A stretch of 64,000 nucleotides of DNA from an uncultured Clostridia bacterium (GCA_934667105.1 CAKULG010000009.1:54652-118651); one strand, 5' to 3'; shown: positions 15,889 to 24,532, counted from the stretch's first letter. Made by a program: numbers and translations. The notes: generated from the sequence alone by a model not told the origin.

Positions 15889-16257
15889 TTACTTCTTCTT
15901 GCCTGCCTGGGTGCGCTTGGGGCCCTTCCGGGTGCGGGCGTTCTGCTTGGTGTTCTGGCCGCGCACGGGCAGGTTCCGGCGATGGCGGACGCCGCGATAG
16001 CAGCCGATTTCCACCAGGCGCTTGATATTCAGGGAAACTTCGCGGCGCAGATCGCCCTCCACCTTCAGGTGGTGCTCGATATATTCGCGCAGCTTGCTGA
16101 TTTCATTTTCGGAAAGATCCTTCACGCGCGTGTCGGGATTCACTTGGGTTTCCTCGAGGATCTGCTTGGACACCGTCGGCCCAATGCCAAAGATGTACGT
16201 CAGACCAACCTCGACGCGCTTTTCTCGGGGCAGGTCAACACCCGCAATACGTGCCAT
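15889..16257 (-). CDS. rpsM: 30S ribosomal protein S13
   Basis: 122 residues. S13 sits in the 30S head and contacts the 50S subunit and tRNA. MARIAGVDLPREKRVEVGLT and the basic C-terminus NTKQNARTRKGPKRTQAGKKK-like tail are typical. The start at 16257 follows a GGAGGTG site. The open frame extends upstream to 16404 but without S13 similarity. It is separated from rpmJ by an unusual 350-base gap. Confidence 0.98.
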   Translation of the reverse strand: MARIAGVDLPREKRVEVGLTYIFGIGPTVSKQILEETQVNPDTRVKDLSENEISKLREYIEHHLKVEGDLRREVSLNIKRLVEIGCYRGVRHRRNLPVRGQNTKQNARTRKGPKRTQAGKKK

Positions 16258-16607
16258 GTGTTGGTTACACCTCCAAATGATTCTGTGGTGGGAAACAGGC
16301 GCTTTTCCCGCCGCCCCGGGCAAGGCGTAGATCACTTGCCGGGAAAGGGGGCAAAACGCCGCGCTGCCGGCCCTCTCAAAGGAGCGCCGGGTTTCCGCCC
16401 GCAACCCAGGCGGATTTTTTTATGGACAAAGCCCTGCCGGTCCCGCCGGTTATGCATCGGTCGGGCAGCCGCCCGGCGCAGGCTTGGTCTGCAATGGGAA
16501 CAGGGGCGATACCTTTTCGGCCCTTGCGGGCCGGGGAACGCCGTTCTGAGCGTCCGGCGTTCTTTTCCGGGCGTTCAGAACGGCGCTCCCGCTGCGGACA
16601 GGGCGGG
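16258..16607. other. 350-bp gap with stem-loops between rpmJ and rpsM
   Basis: This is the longest gap inside the operon. It contains an 11-bp stem CGCCGTTCTGA (16539-16549) / TCAGAACGGCG (16575-16585) extended by inner GCGTCCGG/CCGGGCG pairing. A second stem is CCCGGGCAAG/CTTGCCGGG (about 16315-16345). No open frame with ribosomal similarity and no clear promoter are visible. It may be an attenuator, processing site or internal promoter region separating the spc and alpha parts. Confidence 0.45.
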
Positions 16608-16721
16608 TTAACCCTGGCGCTGCTTATGCTTGGGATTTTCGCAGATAACCATCACGCGGCCCTTGCGCTTGATGATCTTGCACTTTTCGCAGATGGGCTT
16701 CACAGAAGGACGGACTTTCAT
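16608..16721 (-). CDS. rpmJ: 50S ribosomal protein L36
   Basis: A 37-residue protein beginning MKVRPSVKPICEKCKIIKRK. It has the four zinc ligands of the C+ form: Cys11, Cys14, Cys27 and His32. An AAGGAGGTAGC site precedes the ATG at 16721. It lies 22 bases after infA as in most Firmicutes. Confidence 0.98.
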   Translation of the reverse strand: MKVRPSVKPICEKCKIIKRKGRVMVICENPKHKQRQG

Positions 16722-16743
16722 AGGTGCTACCTCCTTAAAGGGA

Positions 16744-16965
16744 TCAATTCTTGCTGCGCCACGTGATGCGGCCGCGAGTCAGGTCGTAGGGGGAGAGCTC
16801 GATGGTGACTTTATCGCCCGGATAGATGCGGATGAAATTCATACGCATTTTGCCGGAGATGTGGGCCATGATGCGGTGCCCGTTCGGCAATTCAACCTGG
16901 AACATGGCGTTGGGCAGTGCTTCGATGACCTTGCCTTCCATTTCGATTACATCGTCCTTGGACAA
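16744..16965 (-). CDS. infA: Translation initiation factor IF-1 (TTG start)
   Basis: A 73-residue OB-fold protein (SKDDVIEMEGKVIEALPNAM) that binds the 30S A site during initiation. The family N-terminus aligns with the TTG at 16965, preceded by GGGAGGGG at 16973-16980. An in-frame ATG at 16998 would add eleven non-conserved residues, so TTG is the likely start. A rare start codon may limit its synthesis. It begins 4 bases after the KOW gene. Confidence 0.95.
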   Translation of the reverse strand: MSKDDVIEMEGKVIEALPNAMFQVELPNGHRIMAHISGKMRMNFIRIYPGDKVTIELSPYDLTRGRITWRSKN

Positions 16966-16969
16966 GCGA

Positions 16970-17275
16970 TTACCCCTCCCTGTCGGTTTCCGGCGCATGG
17001 GCGCCCTGGTTTTGCATGATGGGATACAGCGCGCTGCGCACGTCGCTATCCTTCAATTGGCCCGCCGCCAGCTTTTCCAGCAGGGCGGGCGCCTCGAAGG
17101 GGCAGGCGCACAGGTGCTTTCGCCGCTTTTTCTTCTGATGATCCAACTTCCGGGTGTCCCCGTCGGTCATCATCACAAAATCGGCATCCACCATATATAA
17201 TACCACAAAGTACCTGCCTTTGTCACGCCCTTTTTTTGAAAAAACTACGCGACCAGGCTGGATTTCCGGCTTCAT
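16970..17275 (-). CDS. KOW-domain RNA-binding protein, L14e/L6e-like
   Basis: A 101-residue basic protein of the group encoded between map and infA in many clostridia. The KOW motif is IQPGRVVFSKKGRDKGRYF at about 5-23, followed by a basic KKKRRKHL stretch. It resembles archaeal/eukaryotic L14e but its role in bacteria is not established. The start at 17275 overlaps the map stop codon (ATGA), so it is coupled to map. Confidence 0.85.
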   Translation of the reverse strand: MKPEIQPGRVVFSKKGRDKGRYFVVLYMVDADFVMMTDGDTRKLDHQKKKRRKHLCACPFEAPALLEKLAAGQLKDSDVRSALYPIMQNQGAHAPETDREG

Positions 17276-18051
17276 TTCCCTTCCCCCTTCCATTTTTCAT
17301 CGGAAAGGGTGAGAATCTCGGGCTGTCCGCCGGCAGTCACCGCAATGGTGTGCTCGTAATGGGCGCTGGGCAGATGATCGTTGGTAACGATGGTCCACCC
17401 GTCGGCCAGCTGATGCACCTGCCAGCGGCCCATGTTAATCATGGGCTCGATGCAGAAGGTCATCCCCGGCCGCAGGCGCACGCCGTGGCCCGGCATGCCG
17501 TAGTTGGGCACCGCGGGGTCCTCGTGCATATCGCGGCCGATGCCGTGGCCCGTCAGATCGCGGACAACGCTGAAGCCGTTTTGCTCGGCATGGGCCTGCA
17601 CGGCCCAGCCCACATCCCCCAGCCGGTTTTCCTTGACGGCCGCCGCCGCGCCCTTCCAGAAGCATTCCTCGGTAACGCGGATCAGCTTTTCCTTTTCGGC
17701 GCTGATCTTGCCCACCGGGGCGGTGAAGGCGCTGTCCGCCTGCCAGCCGTCCAGGGCGAGGGTTACGTCCACGGAAAGGATGCTGCCTTCTTCCAGCGTC
17801 ACGTTCTTGGAGGGGATGCCATGCACCACCTCGTCGTCAATGGAGGCGCAGATGGAAGCGGGATAGCCGCAGTAGCCCAGCTCGGTGGGGATGCCGCCGC
17901 CCTTGCGGATGAGCTCGTCTGTGAAGGCGTTCACATCCTGTGTGGTGATCCCGGGGCGGATGAATTCGCGGGTGCGGCGCAGCACATCGCAAAGCAGATG
18001 GCCCGCGCTGCGCATTTTCGCCAGCTGCAGGGGGTTCTTGATGATAATCAT
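17272..18051 (-). CDS. map: Methionine aminopeptidase, type I
   Basis: 259 residues. It removes N-terminal methionine from nascent proteins. The five metal ligands of the pita-bread fold are present in DVTLALDGWQADSA, TGHGIGRDMHEDP, CIEPMIN and the final YEHTIAV segment. The start at 18051 overlaps the adk stop (ATGA). An open frame continues upstream inside adk but lacks similarity. Confidence 0.97.
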   Translation of the reverse strand: MIIIKNPLQLAKMRSAGHLLCDVLRRTREFIRPGITTQDVNAFTDELIRKGGGIPTELGYCGYPASICASIDDEVVHGIPSKNVTLEEGSILSVDVTLALDGWQADSAFTAPVGKISAEKEKLIRVTEECFWKGAAAAVKENRLGDVGWAVQAHAEQNGFSVVRDLTGHGIGRDMHEDPAVPNYGMPGHGVRLRPGMTFCIEPMINMGRWQVHQLADGWTIVTNDHLPSAHYEHTIAVTAGGQPEILTLSDEKWKGEGK

Positions 18052-18674
18052 TGAATGCCTAATGCCTTTCGAATCGCCCGGTGGTTTTCCTCGATGGTGC
18101 CGGTGCATTCCACGGTGCGCAGCACGCCCTGCTCACGATAATAATCGATGAGGGGGGCGGTCTGGGCGGCGTAGACGCTCAGGCGGTTCTGAATCGTTTC
18201 GGGGGTATCGTCCTTGCGCTGCACCAGGGGTTCGCCGCATTCGGCGCAGGTTTCCTTGCCGTTCAGGGCGCTCACATGGTAGGTGGCCCCGCACTTGAGG
18301 CACACCCGGCGGCCCGAAAGCCGCTTGACGATCACGTGATCCTCCAGGGCAAGGTTCAACGCCGCGTCGATATGAGCGAACTGGGCCAGGGCCTCGGCCT
18401 GCTTCACCGTGCGGGGAAAGCCGTCCAGGATATAGCCCTGCTGGCAGTCCGGCGCGCTGAGGCGCTCGCGGACGATGCCGATCACCACGTCGTCGGGCAC
18501 AAGCTCTCCCTTATCGATATACTGCTTGGCCAGAACGCCCAGCGGGGTTTCATTTTTGATGGCCTGGCGCAGCATATCGCCGGTGGAGATCTGGGGGACG
18601 CCCATTTCATGCATCAGGCGCTGCGCGTGGGTGCCTTTGCCCGCGCCGGGGGGGCCCAGAAAAATGATGTTCAT
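18048..18674 (-). CDS. adk: Adenylate kinase with zinc-binding lid
   Basis: 208 residues. It converts ATP and AMP to two ADP. The P-loop GPPGAGKGT is at 8-16, AMP-binding DGFPRT at 84-89 and the long lid at about 122-160. The lid carries CLKC (125, 128) and CAEC (143, 146), the Cys4 zinc site of Gram-positive enzymes. The start at 18674 follows AGAAAGGAGC. The upstream ATG at 18698 would add eight unconserved residues. It is 129 bases after secY; that gap has a CCCCGGGG inverted repeat. Confidence 0.98.
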   Translation of the reverse strand: MNIIFLGPPGAGKGTHAQRLMHEMGVPQISTGDMLRQAIKNETPLGVLAKQYIDKGELVPDDVVIGIVRERLSAPDCQQGYILDGFPRTVKQAEALAQFAHIDAALNLALEDHVIVKRLSGRRVCLKCGATYHVSALNGKETCAECGEPLVQRKDDTPETIQNRLSVYAAQTAPLIDYYREQGVLRTVECTGTIEENHRAIRKALGIQ

Positions 18675-18803
18675 CTCTGCGCTCCTTTCTTTGTTCAAGC
18701 GGTAGAAAAATCAAAAGGGGGAGAGGTTACGAAAGCGGAACTGCGCCCCCGGGGAGGCCAGGGCCGCCCCGGGGAGGCATTCCGTTTTTCTTTCCTGGTT
18801 CAA

Positions 18804-20069
18804 TCAGCCCAGGAAGCCTTTGTAATTGCGCATCACCAGCTGGCTCTCGACCTGACGGACGGTTTCCAGCGCCACGCTCACGGCGATCAGGATGGAGGAG
18901 GCGCCAAAGGGAATGGCCACCTGCTGCCAAACGGAAAGCACGGAGGGAACGGTGGACAGGATGGCCAGGAACAGCGCGGCGAAGAGGGTCAGGCGGTTAG
19001 AAGTCCGGGCAAGGAATTCCACCGTCTTGCTGCCCGAGCGGATGCCGGGGATGTGGCCGCCCTGCTGCTGAATGTTCTTGGCGATATCCTGGGGATTGAA
19101 GGTGAGGGACGTATAGAAGTAGGAGAAAGCAATGATCAGCAGCGCGCAGATAAGCATATACCAGGGCGAGGACTGATTCATGTGCTGGCTCCACCACACA
19201 TACGCGCCGGAGCTGGTTCCGAACATGGCGAAGATCGTTCCGGGCAGCGCCATGAAGGAATAGGCGAAGATCAGCGGGAGCACGCCCACGGAGAGCAGCT
19301 TCATGGGGATATGGGTGCTCTGGCCGCCGTACATCTTCCGGCCCACCACGCGCTTGGCGTACTGGACGGGGATGCGGCGCTCCGCAGAATCCACGAAGGT
19401 GACGACCACCAGGATGATCAGCGTGGTCAGCAGGATGGTAATCAGGTTACCAACCGTGTTGGTGCCGTTGAAGATCCCCTGGGTGGTGGAGAGAATGCCG
19501 TTGAAGAGGTTGGAAACGATGCCGGCGAAGATGAGGAGGCTGACGCCGTTGCCGATGCCGTTCTTGGTGATGCGCTCGCCGATCCACATGGCCAGGGCGG
19601 TGCCGCCCGCCAGGATGATACCGATGGTCGCATAGCCGAAGAAGTTCTTATAGTTGGCGTCCATGGCGTTCAGGCCGCCAATGATGCCGATGGCCTGAAG
19701 CGCAGCCAGGCCCACCGTCACATACCGGGTGATGCGGTTGATCTTCTGCTTGCCCTCTTCGCCGCCATCCTTCTGCAGGCGCTCCAGCGCGGGAATCGCG
19801 AAGGTGAGCAGCTGCATGATGATGGAGGAGTTGATGTAGGGGGAGATACCCATGGCCATAATGGTCATCTGGGAGAAGGAAGAACCGGTCATCATGTTCA
19901 CCAGGCCCAGCATATCGTAGGTACCCATCGCCTGGGCGATGGCGGCACGATCCACGCCGGGAACGGGGATAACGCTGACCAAACGGAAAATCAGCAGCAT
20001 GAAGAACGTGTAGAGCACCTTTTTGCGGAGCTCAGGAACCCGCCAAACGTTACGCAGCGTTTCCCACAT
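18804..20069 (-). CDS. secY: Protein translocase subunit SecY
   Basis: 421 residues and ten membrane helices forming the Sec channel. The plug region MGISPYINSSIIMQLLT and loop GKQKINRITRY are conserved, and the C-terminus ends SQLVMRNYKGFLG. Length is normal. It begins two bases after the rplO stop, in the standard spc order. Confidence 0.99.
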   Translation of the reverse strand: MWETLRNVWRVPELRKKVLYTFFMLLIFRLVSVIPVPGVDRAAIAQAMGTYDMLGLVNMMTGSSFSQMTIMAMGISPYINSSIIMQLLTFAIPALERLQKDGGEEGKQKINRITRYVTVGLAALQAIGIIGGLNAMDANYKNFFGYATIGIILAGGTALAMWIGERITKNGIGNGVSLLIFAGIVSNLFNGILSTTQGIFNGTNTVGNLITILLTTLIILVVVTFVDSAERRIPVQYAKRVVGRKMYGGQSTHIPMKLLSVGVLPLIFAYSFMALPGTIFAMFGTSSGAYVWWSQHMNQSSPWYMLICALLIIAFSYFYTSLTFNPQDIAKNIQQQGGHIPGIRSGSKTVEFLARTSNRLTLFAALFLAILSTVPSVLSVWQQVAIPFGASSILIAVSVALETVRQVESQLVMRNYKGFLG

Positions 20070-20071
20070 CG

Positions 20072-20512
20072 TTACTTCACCTCGACTTTCCCGCCGATCG
20101 CCTCGATCTTTTCCTTCGCGGAGTCGGTCACTTTATCCACCGACACAGTGAGCTTCTTCTGCAGCTCGCCGCCGCCCAGGATCTTCACGCCATCCAGTTC
20201 CTTCTTAATGAGGCCCTTTTCCATCAGCGCGGCGGCGTTCACCACGGCGCCGTCTTCAAAGGCGTTCAGGGCGGAAACGTTCACAATGGCGTATTCCTTG
20301 CCGAAGATATTGGTGAAGCCACGCTTGGGGATACGGCGGGTCAAAGGCATCTGGCCGCCTTCGAAGCCGGGCCGCTTGCCGCCGCCGGAGCGCGCCTTGG
20401 CGCCCTTGTGGCCTTTACCGGAGGTTTTGCCCAACTGAGAGCCTACGCCTCGTCCAAGGCGCTTCGGGGCAGTCGTCGAACCGATAGCCGGTTGCAACTC
20501 ATGCAATTTCAT
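20072..20512 (-). CDS. rplO: 50S ribosomal protein L15
   Basis: 146 residues. A late-assembly 23S rRNA-binding protein. The Gly/Arg-rich N-terminus (RLGRGVGSQLGKTSGKGHKG) and FEGGQMPLTRRIPKRGF are canonical. It lies 17 bases after rpmD and is closely followed by secY. Confidence 0.99.
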   Translation of the reverse strand: MKLHELQPAIGSTTAPKRLGRGVGSQLGKTSGKGHKGAKARSGGGKRPGFEGGQMPLTRRIPKRGFTNIFGKEYAIVNVSALNAFEDGAVVNAAALMEKGLIKKELDGVKILGGGELQKKLTVSVDKVTDSAKEKIEAIGGKVEVK

Positions 20513-20529
20513 GGGTGAGCCCTCCCTTA

Positions 20530-20712
20530 TTATTCGTTGATTTCTTCCACCTTGACCATGTGCTTCACGCAGAAGATCTGGCCACGGATGCAGGCATTGT
20601 CTTCCTTGACCACCGTCTGGCCGACCTTGCGCAGGCCCAGGGCCTTCACGGTGTCGATGTGCTTTTGCAGGCAGGCAATGGGGGATTTGGTCAGCGTGAT
20701 TTTCAGCTTCAT
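20530..20712 (-). CDS. rpmD: 50S ribosomal protein L30
   Basis: 60 residues. LKITLTKSPIACLQKHIDTV and LGLRKVGQTVVKED are typical of bacterial L30. 15 bases after rpsE, with an AAGGAGGAAA site. Confidence 0.98.
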   Translation of the reverse strand: MKLKITLTKSPIACLQKHIDTVKALGLRKVGQTVVKEDNACIRGQIFCVKHMVKVEEINE

Positions 20713-20727
20713 CTTTCCATTTCCTCC

Positions 20728-21252
20728 TTAACCAATGATGTCTTCCACGGCCTTGCCGCGCATTTTCGCCACGGTCTCGGCATTGCGGAGCGCCTTGAGG
20801 CCCTCCAGGGTGGCCTTGACGGTGTTGATGCGGTTGTTGGTGCCGAAAGTCTTGGTGCGGATATCCTTGATACCGGCCAGCTCCAGCACGGCGCGGGCGC
20901 CGCCGCCGGCGATAACGCCGGCGCCTTCTTCAGCGGGCAGCAGCACCACCTTCGCGGTGCCGTACAGGCCGTTGATGGCGTGGGGAATGGTGGTGCCCTC
21001 CATGGGCACGGTCACCAGGTGCTTCTGGGCCGCTTCCTTGGCCTTGCGGATGGCTTCGGGAACTTCCTTGGCCTTGCCGATGGCGGCGCCGACCCGGCCG
21101 TTCTCATCGCCCACCACAACCAGCGCGGCGAAGCGGAAATTCTTACCGCCCTTAACAACCTTGGTCACGCGGTTGAGGGCGACAAGGCGTTCTTTGAATT
21201 CGCTCACGGGCTCTTCGCGATCCCGGCGATCCCTGCGTTCATTCATAGGCAT
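20728..21252 (-). CDS. rpsE: 30S ribosomal protein S5
   Basis: 174 residues. S5 contributes to decoding fidelity and mRNA unwinding at the entry tunnel. The double-stranded RNA-binding domain (about 19-83, NRVTKVVKGGKNFRFAALVV) and the S5 C-terminal domain (GGGARAVLELAGIKDI) are intact. 15 bases after rplR. Confidence 0.99.
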   Translation of the reverse strand: MPMNERRDRRDREEPVSEFKERLVALNRVTKVVKGGKNFRFAALVVVGDENGRVGAAIGKAKEVPEAIRKAKEAAQKHLVTVPMEGTTIPHAINGLYGTAKVVLLPAEEGAGVIAGGGARAVLELAGIKDIRTKTFGTNNRINTVKATLEGLKALRNAETVAKMRGKAVEDIIG

Positions 21253-21267
21253 GCGTTCTTTCCCTCC

Positions 21268-21636
21268 TTAGAAGTTCAGCCCGGCTTCACGGGCGGCCGC
21301 GGCCAGGGCGGCGATGCGCCCGGTGTAGAGGTAGCCGCCGCGATCAAAGACCACGTCCTTGACGCCGGCGTTGAGCGCACGCTCGGCAACCAGCTTGCCC
21401 ACCATCTGGGCCGCGCCGGTCTTGCTCTGCTCGTCCAGCTGGCCCTTGAGGGCGGGATCCAGCGTGGAGGCGGAAACCAGGGTGATGCCCTTGGTATCGT
21501 CGATCACTTGCGCATAGATGGATTTGTTGCTCCGGTATACGCACAGGCGCGGCATTTCGGGGGTGCCGCTGATCTTTTTGCGGACGCGGGCGTGACGGAT
21601 CACGCGCACTTCATTACGGTCGCGCTTTTTGAACAT
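21268..21636 (-). CDS. rplR: 50S ribosomal protein L18
   Basis: 122 residues. L18 brings 5S rRNA into the large subunit. Basic N-terminus followed by RLCVYRSNKSIYAQVIDD and FDRGGYLYTGRIAALA are conserved. 18 bases after rplF. Confidence 0.99.
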   Translation of the reverse strand: MFKKRDRNEVRVIRHARVRKKISGTPEMPRLCVYRSNKSIYAQVIDDTKGITLVSASTLDPALKGQLDEQSKTGAAQMVGKLVAERALNAGVKDVVFDRGGYLYTGRIAALAAAAREAGLNF

Positions 21637-21654
21637 ATGCGTTCACTCCCTTTC

Positions 21655-22203
21655 TTACTTCTTGCCGGCCTTGCCTTCCTTGCGGCGGATATGCTCGTTT
21701 TCGTATTTAATGCCCTTGCCCAGGTAGGGTTCCGGCTTACGAATGGCGCGAATATCAGCGGCAAGGTTGCCCACCTGCTGCTTGTCGATGCCCTTGACCA
21801 CGATCTTGGTCTGCACGGGGGTTTCGAAGGTGATGTTCTGGGGCGCGTCCAGGATCACGGGATGAGAGAAGCCGATAGCGATGTTCAGCTTCTTGCCGTT
21901 TTCCTGGGCCTCGGCGCGATAGCCGGTGCCCACCATTTCCAGCGTCACGGCGAAGCCCTCGGTCACGCCCACCACCATGTTGTGGATCAGCGCGCGATAG
22001 AGGCCGTGCAGCGCACGATGGTTCTTATCATCGGAAGGACGGGTGAGGAGAACCTCACTGCCTTCCAGCTTAACGGTAATATCAGGATTCACCTGCTGCG
22101 TGAGGGTGCCCTTGGGGCCCTTGACCGTAACCAGGTTCTGGTCGTCGATCGTAACCGTCACGCCCGCAGGAACGGGAATCGGAAGCCTTCCGATACGAGA
22201 CAT
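21655..22203 (-). CDS. rplF: 50S ribosomal protein L6
   Basis: 182 residues with the duplicated L6 fold. SRIGRLPIPVPAGVTV opens the protein and the C-terminal PEPYLGKGIKYENEHIRRKE is diagnostic. It binds 23S rRNA near the factor-binding site. 28 bases after rpsH. Confidence 0.99.
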   Translation of the reverse strand: MSRIGRLPIPVPAGVTVTIDDQNLVTVKGPKGTLTQQVNPDITVKLEGSEVLLTRPSDDKNHRALHGLYRALIHNMVVGVTEGFAVTLEMVGTGYRAEAQENGKKLNIAIGFSHPVILDAPQNITFETPVQTKIVVKGIDKQQVGNLAADIRAIRKPEPYLGKGIKYENEHIRRKEGKAGKK

Positions 22204-22231
22204 AATATCGCACCTCCAATAGACGTGATGA

Positions 22232-22630
22232 TTACCAGATGTAGCAGAGCACTTCGCCGCCCATGTTTTCCTGCCGGGCCGCCTTATCGGTCATCAGGCC
22301 CTTGCTGGTGGAAACGATGGCGATACCCAGGCCGCCCAGCACCTTGGGCAGCTCCTCGCAGGTGGCGTACACCCGCAGGCCGGGCTTGGAAATGCGCTTG
22401 AGACCGACGATGACGGGCTGCTTCTTATCCATATACTTCAGCCCGATTTTGATGCTGCCCTGCAGCCCATCGGCAATGTTTTCAACCGATTTGATGTACC
22501 CCTCGTCCAGAAGGATCTTCGCGATGGCCTTCTTCATGTTGCTGGCGGGGATCGTCACGCTGTCGTGGCGGGCGATCTGCGCGTTGCGGATGCGGGTGAG
22601 CATATCGGCAATGGGATCATTCACAACCAT
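22232..22630 (-). CDS. rpsH: 30S ribosomal protein S8
   Basis: 132 residues beginning MVVNDPIADMLTRIRNAQIA and ending GGEVLCYIW. S8 binds the central domain of 16S rRNA and in E. coli represses the spc operon. The start at 22630 follows AAGGAGGTTCC. The frame is open further upstream only because it overlaps rpsN in another frame. Confidence 0.98.
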   Translation of the reverse strand: MVVNDPIADMLTRIRNAQIARHDSVTIPASNMKKAIAKILLDEGYIKSVENIADGLQGSIKIGLKYMDKKQPVIVGLKRISKPGLRVYATCEELPKVLGGLGIAIVSTSKGLMTDKAARQENMGGEVLCYIW

Positions 22631-22649
22631 GATGGAACCTCCTTTATAC

Positions 22650-22835
22650 TTACCAGCTCGCCTTGCGGACGCCGGGGATCTGGCCCTTATAGGCCAATTC
22701 GCGGAAGCAGATGCGGCAGATGCCATAGCGGCGCAGCACGGAGTGCGGACGGCCGCACAGCCGGCAGCGGGTGTAGGCACGGGTAGAGAACTTGGCAGGC
22801 CGCGCCTGGCGGATCTTCATGCTAGTCTTTGCCAT
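22650..22835 (-). CDS. rpsN: 30S ribosomal protein S14, zinc-binding type
   Basis: 61 residues with Cys24, Cys27, Cys40 and Cys43 (CRLC and CRIC), so the zinc-requiring short form (type Z). 15 bases after rplE and 19 before rpsH. Confidence 0.98.
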   Translation of the reverse strand: MAKTSMKIRQARPAKFSTRAYTRCRLCGRPHSVLRRYGICRICFRELAYKGQIPGVRKASW

Positions 22836-22850
22836 TTTTCTTCTCCTCCC

Positions 22851-23393
22851 TTACTGCGCGAACGGCATGCCCAGCAGCCGCAGCAGTTCTTTCGCTTCTT
22901 CGTCGGTCTTGGCGGTAGTGACGAAGATCATCTCCATACCGCGGATCTTTTCCACCTTGTCGTATTCGATTTCGGGGAAAATCAGCTGTTCCTTAATGCC
23001 CAGGGCGTAATTGCCGCGGCCGTCGAAGGCCTTGGGGGATACGCCGCGGAAGTCGCGCACACGGGGGAGGGCGATATTCACCAGTTTATCGATGAATTCT
23101 TCCATCCGCGCGCCGCGCAGCGTCACCTTCGCGCCCACGTTCATGCCCTGACGGAGCTTGAAGTTGGCGATGCTCTTGCGCGCCTTGGTCACAAGGGGCT
23201 TCTGGCCGGCGATCTGGGTCAGCTCGGCCACGGCGCTCTCCAGCGCCTTGGCGTTGTCCTTGCAATCGCCCAGGCCGATGTTGATGATAACCTTCTCCAG
23301 CCGGGGAATTTCCATCACGTTCTTATAGCCGAACTTCTGCTGCAAGGCAGGCACAGCTTCGGCCAGGTATTTTTCCTTGATACGGGTAGCCAT
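22851..23393 (-). CDS. rplE: 50S ribosomal protein L5
   Basis: 180 residues. L5 binds 5S rRNA and contacts the 30S head and P-site tRNA. NVMEIPRLEKVIINIGLGD and the RDFRGVSPKAFDGRGNYALG loop are canonical. 18 bases after rplX. Confidence 0.99.
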   Translation of the reverse strand: MATRIKEKYLAEAVPALQQKFGYKNVMEIPRLEKVIINIGLGDCKDNAKALESAVAELTQIAGQKPLVTKARKSIANFKLRQGMNVGAKVTLRGARMEEFIDKLVNIALPRVRDFRGVSPKAFDGRGNYALGIKEQLIFPEIEYDKVEKIRGMEMIFVTTAKTDEEAKELLRLLGMPFAQ

Positions 23394-23411
23394 AGCTTTG
23401 TGTCCTCCTTA

Positions 23412-23747
23412 TCAGTCAATTTGTTCGCCGCACTTTTTGCAGATGCGGACGCTCTTGGTCTTGGCCTTGCCATCCTTGCCGGTGATCTCGGCCAGCTTGT
23501 GGCCCACCCGGGTGGCCTTGCCGCACTTGGGGCAGACGACCATCACGTTGCTGGCGTCGATGAAGGCTTCCTTCTTCACGATGCCGCCGGGCTGGCCCTG
23601 CTGGCGGGATTTCTGATGCTTGGTCATGATGGCGACGCCTTCCACGACCACTTTGCCGGTCTTGGGCGCGGCGGTGACCACCTTGCCCTTAACGCCCTTG
23701 TCCTTGCCGGAGATGACAACGACCTGATCCTTAGTTTTTACAAACAT
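23412..23747 (-). CDS. rplX: 50S ribosomal protein L24 with zinc ribbon
   Basis: 111 residues. An assembly-initiating protein with an N-terminal KOW motif (VKTKDQVVVISGKDKGVKGK). A C-terminal CPKC / CKKC pair near residues 77 and 105 marks the zinc-binding form. 13 bases after rplN. Confidence 0.98.
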   Translation of the reverse strand: MFVKTKDQVVVISGKDKGVKGKVVTAAPKTGKVVVEGVAIMTKHQKSRQQGQPGGIVKKEAFIDASNVMVVCPKCGKATRVGHKLAEITGKDGKAKTKSVRICKKCGEQID

Positions 23748-23760
23748 TTCATTGTCCTCC

Positions 23761-24129
23761 TTACAGCACTTCGGGGGCGAGGGACACGATCTTCATGTAG
23801 TCCTTCTCGCGCAGCTCGCGGGCCACAGGCCCAAAGATACGGGTGCCGCGGGGCATCTTATCGGCGCCAATGATAACGGCGGCGTTATCGTCAAAGCGGA
23901 TATAGCTGCCGTCGGGACGGCGCTGGGGCTGGTGCACGCGGACGATAACGGCCTTCACCACATCGCCCTTCTTCACCTGACCGCCGGGAGTCGCGGACTT
24001 GACCGACGCGACGATGACGTCGCCGATCGAGCCGGAACGGCGGAAGGAACCACCCAGCACGCGGATGCACATGATTTCCTTGGCGCCGGAATTGTCGGCC
24101 ACCTTGAGTCGCGTTTGCGGCTGAATCAT
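23761..24129 (-). CDS. rplN: 50S ribosomal protein L14
   Basis: 122 residues starting MIQPQTRLKVADNSGAKEI, with DNAAVIIGADKMPRGTRIFG conserved. L14 forms an intersubunit bridge. The preceding 114-base gap (24130-24243) has no gene but holds a GGGGCGC/GCGCCCC hairpin near 24209-24227. Confidence 0.99.
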   Translation of the reverse strand: MIQPQTRLKVADNSGAKEIMCIRVLGGSFRRSGSIGDVIVASVKSATPGGQVKKGDVVKAVIVRVHQPQRRPDGSYIRFDDNAAVIIGADKMPRGTRIFGPVARELREKDYMKIVSLAPEVL

Positions 24130-24243
24130 AGGGGTTTCCTCCTTTATAGGTTCCGCTTCATGGCGGGCATTTCGCCCCCATGAGCGGTCGGATACTTTTT
24201 CCTCGTCCAGGGGCGCTTTGCGCGCCCCCGGCGGGCTGCGGCG

Positions 24244-24504
24244 TTACTTCGCCTTTTCGATGATACGAACCAGCCGCCAGTGCTTATCCTTGGACAGGGG
24301 ACGGCATTCCATGATTTCCACGGTGTCGCCGATGCCGCAGGTGTTCTCTTCATCATGCGCCTTGATCTTGCTGGTGCGGGTGATGAATTTGCCGTACAGC
24401 GGATGCCGCACGCGGGTGGACAGGGAGACTACGATGGTCTTATCCATCTTATCGCTGACGACCACGCCCACGCGGGTCTTGCGGATGCCTCTTACTTCAG
24501 ACAT
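24244..24504 (-). CDS. rpsQ: 30S ribosomal protein S17
   Basis: 86 residues, OB fold, primary 16S rRNA binder. RKTRVGVVVSDKMDKTIVV and HPLYGKFITRTSKIKAHDE are typical. The ATG at 24504 follows AAAGGAG; an ATG at 24522 lacks spacing to any site. Confidence 0.98.
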   Translation of the reverse strand: MSEVRGIRKTRVGVVVSDKMDKTIVVSLSTRVRHPLYGKFITRTSKIKAHDEENTCGIGDTVEIMECRPLSKDKHWRLVRIIEKAK

Positions 24505-24532
24505 GGTTTTGACTCCTTTCACGGCTTATCGG

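Noticed and set aside
18081..20438. Very long open frame on the plus strand opposite secY and adk
   Set aside because: It is antisense to well-conserved genes, has no family resemblance and His/Gly-rich composition typical of the reverse complement of GC-rich coding sequence.
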